Made by a program: the position numbers and the translations under genes. Positions 57,640 through 64,000 of a stretch of DNA of 64,000 bases are shown here, one piece after another. Origin of the DNA: Micromonospora sp. C31 (GTDB taxonomy: Bacteria > Actinomycetota > Actinomycetes > Mycobacteriales > Micromonosporaceae). Numbering within the stretch: the stretch's first letter is position 1; every line of letters begins with the position of its first letter. The stretch is taken from assembly GCF_018070575.1 (NCBI RefSeq), contig NZ_JAGPXN010000014.1, forward strand, positions 124,001 to 188,000, written 5' to 3'. A model generated the notes under the pieces. It was not told the origin of the DNA and ran no database searches. It was given only the letters and a program-made list of their open reading frames with translations.

Positions 57640-59121
57640 TCACAGTGCCGGTGGGGTGAACGTGCCGACGACGCTCTCCAGCGCGGCGGCGACCCGGTAC
57701 ATCCGGTCGTCGGCCATCGTCGGGGCCATGATCTGGAAGCCGACCGGCAGCCCGTCGGAGAGCCCGCACGGCACCGAGATGCCCGGCCCGCCGTACAGGT
57801 TCGTCGGGATGGTGAACAGGTCGGCCAGGTACATCTGGTACGGGTCGGCGGTACGCGCGCCGATCGGGAACGCCACGAACGGGGTGGTCGGCGAGATCAG
57901 CGCGTCGACCCGCTCGAACGCGGCGGTGAAGTCCCGGGTGATCAGCGTCCGGACCTTCTGCGCCTGCCCGTAGTAGGCGTCGTAGTAGCCCGACGAGAGC
58001 GCGTACGTGCCGATCATGATCCGGCGCTTGACCTCGGGGCCGAAGCCGGCCTCCCGGGTCAGCGACATGACCTCCTCCAGCGACCGGTTGCCGTCGTCGC
58101 CGACCCGCAGGCCGAACCGGACGCCGTCGAACCGGGCCAGGTTGGAGGATGCCTCGCTGGGGGCGATCAGGTAGTACGCCGGCAGCGCGTACCGGAAGTG
58201 GGGGCAGGACACCTCGACGATCTCGGCGCCCAGCTTGGCCAGCGCGTCGACCGACTCGCGGAACGCCGCCATCACGCCCGGCTCGGCGCCCTCGCCGACG
58301 AACTCCGTGACGATGCCGAGCTTCACGCCGGTCAGGTCGCCGGTCGCGCCGAGCCTGGCGGCGGCCACCACGTCCGGCACGGGCTGCGGGATCGAGGTGG
58401 AGTCGCGTGGGTCGTGCCCGCCGATCACCTCGTGCAGCAGTGCCGCGTCCAGCACGTTACGGGCGCAGGGGCCGGGGGTGTCCAGGGAGGACGAGAACGC
58501 CACCAGGCCGTAGCGGGAGGTGCCGCCGTAGGTGGGCTTCGCGCCGACGGTGCCGGTGACCGCGCCGGGCTGGCGGATCGACCCGCCGGTGTCGGAGCCG
58601 ATCGCCAGCGGCGCCTCGTACGCGGCCAGCGCCGCGGAGCTGCCGCCGCCCGAGCCGCCCGGGATGCGGCTGAGGTCCCACGGGTTGTGCGTCGGCCCGT
58701 ACGCCGAGTACTCCGTGGAGGAGCCCATGGCGAACTCGTCCATGTTGGTCTTGCCGAGCATCACCGTGCCGGCGGCGCGCAGCCGCTGCACGATCGTCGA
58801 GTCGTACGGCGGACGCCAGCCCTCGAGGATCCTCGACCCGACGGTGGTCGGCACGCCCTTGGTGGTCAGCACGTCCTTCACGGCGACCGGCACGCCGGCC
58901 AGCGGGCCCAACTCCTCGCCGGCGGCGCGGCGGGCGTCGACGGCGGCGGCGGCGGCGAGCGCGCCCTCGGTGTCGACGTGCAGGAACGCGTTCACCCGGT
59001 CGTCGACGGCGGCGATCCGGTCCAGGTGCGCCCGGGTGACCTCGACGGCGGAGGCCGCACCGGAGGCCACGAGCCCCGCGATCTGCGTCGCGGTCAGTCT
59101 GGTCAGGTCGGTCTGGGTCAT
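57640..59121 (-). CDS. gatA: Asp/Glu-tRNA amidotransferase subunit A
   Basis: A 493-residue amidase-signature subunit that releases ammonia from glutamine. The Ser-cisSer-Lys triad is complete: K82 (VAVKDVLTTKG), S157 (PGGSGGGSSAA) and S181 (GSDTGGSIRQPGA), equivalent to K79, S154 and S178 of S. aureus GatA. Its ATG overlaps the gatC stop (ATGA). In M. tuberculosis pfkA lies between gatA and gatB; here they are adjacent. Confidence 0.98.
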   Translation of the reverse strand: MTQTDLTRLTATQIAGLVASGAASAVEVTRAHLDRIAAVDDRVNAFLHVDTEGALAAAAAVDARRAAGEELGPLAGVPVAVKDVLTTKGVPTTVGSRILEGWRPPYDSTIVQRLRAAGTVMLGKTNMDEFAMGSSTEYSAYGPTHNPWDLSRIPGGSGGGSSAALAAYEAPLAIGSDTGGSIRQPGAVTGTVGAKPTYGGTSRYGLVAFSSSLDTPGPCARNVLDAALLHEVIGGHDPRDSTSIPQPVPDVVAAARLGATGDLTGVKLGIVTEFVGEGAEPGVMAAFRESVDALAKLGAEIVEVSCPHFRYALPAYYLIAPSEASSNLARFDGVRFGLRVGDDGNRSLEEVMSLTREAGFGPEVKRRIMIGTYALSSGYYDAYYGQAQKVRTLITRDFTAAFERVDALISPTTPFVAFPIGARTADPYQMYLADLFTIPTNLYGGPGISVPCGLSDGLPVGFQIMAPTMADDRMYRVAAALESVVGTFTPPAL

Positions 59122-59423
59122 GACGCCACATCCTCGTCCAGGATCCGCGGTACGCGGAACCGCTGCTCCTCGGCGTCGGGCGCGCCCGACAGCGCCTCCT
59201 GCGGGGTAAGCCCGGGCACCACGACGTCCTCGCGCAGGACGTTGGTCAGCGGCACCGAGTGCGACGTCGGCGGGATGTCCGCCGCGGCGACCTCGCCGAC
59301 CTGCGCGACCGCCTGGAGGATCACGTCGAGCTGGCCGGCGAAGGTGTCCAGTTCCTCCTCCGTTACGGCGAGCCGCGACAGTCGCGCCAGGTGCGCGACC
59401 TCCTCGCGGGAGATGGCGGCCAT
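59118..59423 (-). CDS. gatC: Asp/Glu-tRNA amidotransferase subunit C
   Basis: A 101-residue belt-like subunit that wraps and stabilises GatA and GatB. Recognised by ISREEVAHLARLSRLAVTEEE, LDVILQAVAQVGEVA and PLTNVLREDVV, with R-V-P-R-I-L near the end. It is the first gene of the operon. AAGGGGG lies just before the ATG. TAGACT at 59513-59508 on the minus strand is a plausible -10, giving a leader of about 80 nt. Confidence 0.96.
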   Translation of the reverse strand: MAAISREEVAHLARLSRLAVTEEELDTFAGQLDVILQAVAQVGEVAAADIPPTSHSVPLTNVLREDVVVPGLTPQEALSGAPDAEEQRFRVPRILDEDVAS

Positions 59424-59597
59424 CGGTGCCCCCTTCGTGACGGTGCTGCGGGTCTGACCGGGTGTCGGCCGCGCGGCCGAGGTGCGTGACGCGCGGTGAC
59501 CGGAGCGAGTCTATTGTTCCGCCCCGGCGGCGTGTCCCCGACTCCCCCTCCGGCGCGGCGGGCGGGGGCGTCGTCCCCCGACGCGTCCGCGCCGCCG

Positions 59598-59697
59598 CCG
59601 TCCCGGGCAGGCCGGGCGGGCACCGTCCCGGGCAAGCCGGGCGGGCGGCTCAGCGGGCGTGCCGGGCGGAGGGCTCAGCGGGCGTGCCGGCGAGGGA
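59598..59697. repeat. Degenerate 25-bp minisatellite
   Basis: Four 25-bp units: two nearly identical ones starting CCGTCCCGGGCA (59598, 59623) and two starting GCTCAGCGGGCG (59648, 59673), sharing the core GCCGGGCGG. The last unit contains the stop codon and final codons of the adjacent GGDEF-EAL gene. Confidence 0.7.
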
Positions 59698-62293
59698 TCT
59701 CCGCGTCGGGGCTGGGCGTCGGGCGGACCGGCCGGTAGCGGGCCAGCCAGCCGACCAGTTCCTCGGCCGGCATCGGCCGGGCGTAGAACCAGCCCTGCGC
59801 CGCGTCGCAGCCCGCCGCGTGCAGCATGCGCCAGGTGCGCTCGTCCTCCACGCCCTCGGCGACCACCCGCAGCCCCAGCGCCTTCGCCAGCTCGATGGTC
59901 GACCTGACGATCGCCGCGTCGTCGGCGTCCTCCGCCATCCCCAGCACGAAGGAGCGGTCCACCTTCACCTCGGACAGCGGTAGCCGCCGCAGGTGCTGGA
60001 GAGAGGAGTAGCCGGTGCCGAAGTCGTCCAGGGCGATGCCCACGCCGATCCGGTGCAGCCGGGTGATGGTGGCCAGCACGCGACGCGGGTCGGCCATCAG
60101 GGCGCCCTCGGTGATCTCCAGTTGCAGCCGTTGCGGCGGCACCCCGCAGCGGGCGAGCCGGTCGGCGATCTGGTCGGCGATCTCGCCGGTGTGCAGGTCC
60201 CGCACGCTGACGTTGAGCGCCGCCGGCAGGTTCATCCCGGCCGCCGACCACCTGGCGAGCTGTTCCACCACGTCGTCCACCACCCGGCGGGTCAGCAGCC
60301 GCATCACCGCGCTCTGCTCGGCGACCCGGATCAGTTCCTCCGGGTCCACCATTCCCCGGCGGGGATGCCGCCAGCGCAGCAGCGCCTCCACGCCGACCAC
60401 CTCGCCGGTCGCGATGGCGACCTGCGGCTGGTAGTACATGGTGATCTCGCCCGCGTCGACGGCAGCGGCGGTGTCGGGTTCCCGCCGGCCGGCCGCGTCG
60501 TGTCGGGGACCCTGCCGGCCCGTCGGGGCGCGGCCGCCGCCGGGATCGCCGAGGCCGTCGTCCACGATCGGGCCCTGCCGGCGTACGACCGCGGCGCCCT
60601 GCCCGCCGGGGCGCCCGGCGCCGTTGCGGCGGCCGGGACCGTCGCCCCGGTCGGGGCCGGTCTCCGCCCGGCGGCGGATCGGGTCGGCGGCCGTGACGAT
60701 CCGGTTGATCAGCTCGTCGGTGGGCGGCGGACCGGGTCGTTGCCGGCGGCGGCGCAACCGCCAGCGGCCGGCTGCGGGGGCGAGGTCCGCGACGTCGGCC
60801 GGGAGTTCGGCCCCGTCGCCGCCCCGTGCGGCGCCGGCCCGCCCGTCACCCGGCAGGCGGCCACCCGGCGTCGGCCCCGCCGGAACGGTCACCGCCCCGT
60901 CGCCCGTCGCACCGTCCACGCCGACCCCGGACAGACCGACCCCCGGCAGACCGGCCGCGACCTCCCCGGCGGGCGGGGCGGTCGCCCGACGGCCCGCCTC
61001 CAGCACCCGGCGCAGGTCCGCCAGCAGGCCGAGCCGCTCGGCGGAGTTGTGGTCGGACTCGGCCGCGTAGACCGCCACGGTGTCGTTGCGGTGCTTGGCG
61101 TCGTACATGGCCACGTCGGCGTGGCGCATCAGGGTCGCGAAGTCCTCGCCGTGCTCGGGGAAGATCGCGATGCCGATCGAGCCGCCCACGTCGAGCGGCA
61201 GGCCGTCCAGCGACACCGGTTCGGCCAGCGCCCGGACCACCCGGCCGGCGAGTTCACGGGCCTCGTCGACGTCGGTCAGGCCGGTCGTCACGATGGCGAA
61301 CTCGTCCCCGCCCAGCCGGGCGACCATGCCGTCGCCGACCACCCCGGTCAGCCGGGCGCTCACCTCGACCAGCAGCCGGTCCCCCACGGCGTGCCCGAGC
61401 GCGTCGTTGACGTTCTTGAACCGGTCGAGGTCGATCAGGAGCAGCGCCAGCCGGGCGCCGGGCTCGCCCCGGGCCGCGCGTTCGGCGTGCACGTGCACCT
61501 GCTCGCCGACCTCGGCCAGCAGCGCCTTGCGGTTGGGCAGGCCGGTGAGCGGGTCCAGGGAGGCGAGCTGCTGCTGCTCGACGCTGAGCCGGGCCATCCG
61601 GTAGACGGCGAACAGCGGCACCAGCACCAGCGGGATGAGCGCGGCGCTGGCCCGCGCCGCCGCGACCAGCACCGGGGCGAGCAGCAGCAACGAGCCCGTG
61701 GAGAGCAGCTCGAAGCCCAGCCCCTGCCGCAGGCCGGGCCACCAGCGGTCGCCGAAACGCAACCGGACGGCCGCGCTGACCAGCGCGTAGTTGACGGCGA
61801 ACCAGGCCACCGTGGCCCCGCCCACCGCCAGCACGTCCGTCCCGTTCAGCCGGCCGCCGTCGAAGATGCTCCCGGGCCCCAGCGCGGTGACCGCGTACGC
61901 GGCGCCCAGCGCTGCCGCGTACTGGGCGGCGTTGAACGCCGTCCGCCAGGGGGCGTGCCCCATCCGCCAGCCGGAGACGACGACGGCCACCGCCTGCACC
62001 AGGAGCGCCGGGCCGAACCCCCAGCCGAGCAGGATGGCGAAGGTGAAGCAGGTGGACGGGAAGACCGCGGAGGTCTGCCGGCGCCCGGGCGGGACGAAGG
62101 GGCGCGCGTCGCAGCCCACGGCCAGGGCCGCCATCACCCAGAACGCCACCGGCAGCCGGGGCAGCTCGGCCGGCAGGTCGAGCAGCGGGCGTACGCAGAG
62201 CACGGCGGCCAGCACGACCACCGACCAGACGAAGGCGAAGAACGGGCGTGCCCGGCCAGGCGGGACGGAGTTTCGCGAGTCCGCAGTCTCCAT
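59675..62293 (-). CDS. Membrane GGDEF-EAL protein with a long insert in the EAL domain
   Basis: An 872-residue c-di-GMP enzyme. About eight membrane helices (residues 12-245) precede GGDEF (LDPLTGLPNRKALL, LIDLDRFKNVNDALGH, ARLGGDEFAIV) and EAL (VVGVEALLRWRHP, NVSVRDLHTG, LEITEGALM, ALDDFGTGYSSLQHL, VKVDRSFVLG, VVAEGVE). All catalytic residues are present. About 177 residues of Gly/Arg/Pro-rich sequence separate ADLRRVLEAG from GEITMYYQPQ, parts that are normally adjacent at the start of the EAL fold. ATG 62293 is chosen for GGGAGGT 4-5 nt upstream. Confidence 0.9.
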   Translation of the reverse strand: METADSRNSVPPGRARPFFAFVWSVVVLAAVLCVRPLLDLPAELPRLPVAFWVMAALAVGCDARPFVPPGRRQTSAVFPSTCFTFAILLGWGFGPALLVQAVAVVVSGWRMGHAPWRTAFNAAQYAAALGAAYAVTALGPGSIFDGGRLNGTDVLAVGGATVAWFAVNYALVSAAVRLRFGDRWWPGLRQGLGFELLSTGSLLLLAPVLVAAARASAALIPLVLVPLFAVYRMARLSVEQQQLASLDPLTGLPNRKALLAEVGEQVHVHAERAARGEPGARLALLLIDLDRFKNVNDALGHAVGDRLLVEVSARLTGVVGDGMVARLGGDEFAIVTTGLTDVDEARELAGRVVRALAEPVSLDGLPLDVGGSIGIAIFPEHGEDFATLMRHADVAMYDAKHRNDTVAVYAAESDHNSAERLGLLADLRRVLEAGRRATAPPAGEVAAGLPGVGLSGVGVDGATGDGAVTVPAGPTPGGRLPGDGRAGAARGGDGAELPADVADLAPAAGRWRLRRRRQRPGPPPTDELINRIVTAADPIRRRAETGPDRGDGPGRRNGAGRPGGQGAAVVRRQGPIVDDGLGDPGGGRAPTGRQGPRHDAAGRREPDTAAAVDAGEITMYYQPQVAIATGEVVGVEALLRWRHPRRGMVDPEELIRVAEQSAVMRLLTRRVVDDVVEQLARWSAAGMNLPAALNVSVRDLHTGEIADQIADRLARCGVPPQRLQLEITEGALMADPRRVLATITRLHRIGVGIALDDFGTGYSSLQHLRRLPLSEVKVDRSFVLGMAEDADDAAIVRSTIELAKALGLRVVAEGVEDERTWRMLHAAGCDAAQGWFYARPMPAEELVGWLARYRPVRPTPSPDAEIPRRHAR

Positions 62294-62330
62294 CACACCT
62301 CCCGAGGGCTCGGTCCACGGGGCGTGCCCC

Positions 62331-62349
62331 GGTGGCACGCCGTGCCACC
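62331..62349. promoter_or_regulatory. Palindrome upstream of the GGDEF-EAL gene
   Basis: GGTGGCAC and GTGCCACC flank GCC, 38 bp before the start codon. It could be an operator or a hairpin in the mRNA leader. Confidence 0.3.
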
Positions 62350-62458
62350 AATGAAACGCCCTCCGTGTCGCTATGCCCGGCACGACAGTCGCGAATCGGT
62401 CCTAGTCGTAATTAAGTTGGTATCTCGACCTGCCCCGCCGGGTCGCCGACCGGAGGGG

Positions 62459-64000
62459 TCACTCCTCGACGCGGGCGACCTCCCGGGCGGCCTCCGGGCC
62501 CGCTTCGAGCAGCACCCGGAAGCCCTCCTCGTCCAGGACCGGCACCTTGAGGCTGGCCGCCTTGTCGGCCTTCGAACCGGGGTTCTCGCCCACCACGACG
62601 AAGGACGTCTTCCTGGAGACCGACCCGCTGACCTTGCCGCCCCGGCTCTGGATCGCCTCGGATGCCTGGTCGCGGCTGAACCCGGGCAGCGTGCCGGTCA
62701 CCACGAGGGTGAGCCCCTCCAGGGGACGCGGCCCCTCGTCGACCGCCTCCACGGCCATCCGTACGCCCGCCTCGCGCCACTTGCGGACCAGCTCGCGGTG
62801 CCAGTCGACGGCGAACCACTCCCGGATGCTCGCCGCGATCGTCGGCCCCACGCCGTCGACCGAGGAGAGCTCCTCCTCGCTCGCCCCGTCGATCGCCTCG
62901 ATGGAGCGGAAGTGCCGGGCGAGCGCCTGCGCGGCGGTGGGACCCACATGCCGGATGGACAGGCCCACCAGCACCCGCCACAGGTCGCGTTCGCGGGCCA
63001 CGGCCAGGTTGTCGAGCAGCTTGACGGCGTTGCTGCCGAGCGTGCCGTCCTTGTTGACGAAGAAGGGCGACCGCGCCAGCTGCTTCTCGTCCAACGAGAA
63101 CAGGTCGCCCTCGTCGGTGATGACCTGGGCGTCGAGCAGCGCCGCCGCGCCCTTGTAACCGAGCGCCTCGATGTCGAACACCTTGCGGCCGGCCAGGTGG
63201 AAGACCCGCTCCCGCAGCTGGCCGGGGCAGGTGCGGGAGTTGGGACAGCGGATGTCGACGTCGCCCTCCTTCGCCGGCGCGAGCGGGGTGCCGCAGGCCG
63301 GGCAGGTGGTCGGCATGACGAACGGCCGGGCGTGGGCGGGCCGCAGGTCGACCACCGGGCCGAGCACCTCGGGGATCACGTCGCCGGCCTTGCGCAGCAC
63401 CACGGTGTCGCCGATCAGCACGCCCTTGCGTTCGACCTCCCGGGCGTTGTGCAGGGTCGCGTACGCGACGGTGGAGCCGGCCACCTTGACCGGCTGGAGG
63501 ACGGCCCGGGGCGTGACCCGACCGGTGCGGCCGACCTCGACGTCGATGTCGAGCAGCTTCGTGTTCACCTCCTCCGGCGGGTATTTGAAGGCGATGGCCC
63601 AGCGTGGCGCCCGGCTGGTCGAGCCGAGCCGCCCCTGGATGGGGACCGGGTCGACCTTGACCACCACGCCGTCGATCTCGTGCTCGACGTCGTGCCGGTG
63701 CTCGGCGTAGTGGGCGATGTATTCGGCCACACCGGCCAGGTCGGGCACCACCCGCCAGCGGTCGCTGGTCGGCAGCCCCCACGCCCTCAGGGCCGCGTAG
63801 GACTCGGACTGCGTCACCGGCTGGAAGCCGCGGCGGGCGCCGATGCCGTGCACCACCAGCCGCAACGGCCGGGACGCGGTGACCCGGGGGTCCTTCTGGC
63901 GCAGGCTGCCGGCCGCGGCGTTGCGCGGGTTGGCGAACGGCGGCTTGCCCTGCTCGACCAGCCCGGCGTTGAGGTCGGCGAAGGCGGCCACCGGGAAGTA
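62459..64000 (-). CDS. ligA: NAD-dependent DNA ligase, C-terminal part
   Basis: The last 513 codons are visible; the N-terminus with the adenylated KxDG lysine lies beyond the right edge. Present are the rest of the adenylation domain (FANPRNAAAGSLRQKDPRVTASRPL, EIDGVVVKVD, RAPRWAIAFKYPPEE), the OB fold (GRTGRVTPRAVLQPV, LHNAREV), the four-cysteine zinc finger (CPACG ... CPNSRTC), helix-hairpin-helix repeats (VDGVGPTIAASI) and a BRCT domain (LVVTGTLPGFSRDQ ... VLDEEGFRVLLE). It seals nicks in DNA replication. gatCAB close to ligA is also the order in M. tuberculosis. Confidence 0.97.
   Translation of the reverse strand, partial: YFPVAAFADLNAGLVEQGKPPFANPRNAAAGSLRQKDPRVTASRPLRLVVHGIGARRGFQPVTQSESYAALRAWGLPTSDRWRVVPDLAGVAEYIAHYAEHRHDVEHEIDGVVVKVDPVPIQGRLGSTSRAPRWAIAFKYPPEEVNTKLLDIDVEVGRTGRVTPRAVLQPVKVAGSTVAYATLHNAREVERKGVLIGDTVVLRKAGDVIPEVLGPVVDLRPAHARPFVMPTTCPACGTPLAPAKEGDVDIRCPNSRTCPGQLRERVFHLAGRKVFDIEALGYKGAAALLDAQVITDEGDLFSLDEKQLARSPFFVNKDGTLGSNAVKLLDNLAVARERDLWRVLVGLSIRHVGPTAAQALARHFRSIEAIDGASEEELSSVDGVGPTIAASIREWFAVDWHRELVRKWREAGVRMAVEAVDEGPRPLEGLTLVVTGTLPGFSRDQASEAIQSRGGKVSGSVSRKTSFVVVGENPGSKADKAASLKVPVLDEEGFRVLLEAGPEAAREVARVEE

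Overview
The window is about 73 percent GC chromosomal DNA from an actinobacterium, most likely a member of the Micromonosporaceae. This rests on GC-rich codon use, GTG starts, a lysine/alanine-tailed HU protein, an F420 gene (cofC), NdgR and GatCAB. It is mostly conserved backbone, not a mobile island. I see no integrase, transposase, plasmid or phage gene, and no CRISPR array. The gene order follows the M. tuberculosis block Rv2983 to Rv3014c (fbiD, ppk1, mutT1, hupB, leuD, leuC, iclR, tRNAs, FAH protein, leuB, serA, ilvC, ilvN, ilvB, gatB, gatA, gatC, ligA), with lineage-specific genes inserted. That comparison is from memory of the reference genome.

Layout: 0-9.8 kb holds cofC (partial), a small cold-shock-like protein, ppk, a Nudix/phosphatase fusion, a membrane endonuclease/phosphatase, hup, leuD-leuC and divergent ndgR. 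9.8-14.4 kb holds two tRNA-Glu, one tRNA-Gln, an FAH-family enzyme, a membrane protein, a 3-methyladenine glycosylase-like protein and arfB. 14.5-19.1 kb holds a moxR/DUF58/VWA/HtrA operon and a secreted protein with a long structured leader. 19.7-38.6 kb is rich in branched-chain amino acid and serine genes (cimA, ilvE, leuB, serA, ilvC, ilvN, ilvB, ilvD), interrupted by ahpCD, a PRC-barrel protein, a tyrosine phosphatase, apbE and a GGDEF-EAL gene. 38.7-44.1 kb holds two secreted tandem-repeat proteins and a beta-mannosidase with its LacI regulator. 44.2-53 kb holds a degenerate GGDEF-EAL protein, a PH-domain protein, a 2-hydroxyacid dehydrogenase, a GAF/SpoIIE phosphatase, a sugar dehydrogenase lipoprotein and a metallophosphoesterase. 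53.5-64 kb holds an AceE-like E1, gatCAB, a third GGDEF-EAL gene and ligA (partial).

The genes fit together in three ways. Leucine/isoleucine/valine and serine synthesis is almost complete here (leuA and ilvA are not in the window) and seems to be controlled at three levels: NdgR at leuC, and two leader-peptide attenuators (cimA with an Ile-Ile leader, ilvB with a Leu/Val leader). tRNA-Gln with a U1-A72 pair and GatCAB together form the indirect Gln-tRNA route. Three GGDEF-EAL proteins of different integrity suggest layered c-di-GMP signalling.

Most notable signals: many genes carry a TAnnnT hexamer exactly 6-7 nt before the start codon, the signature of leaderless mRNAs; a roughly 200-nt structured leader with mutually exclusive hairpins precedes the secreted protein gene at 18.6-19.1 kb; and the 40-residue-repeat secreted proteins at 38.8-40.0 kb show very recent repeat expansion.
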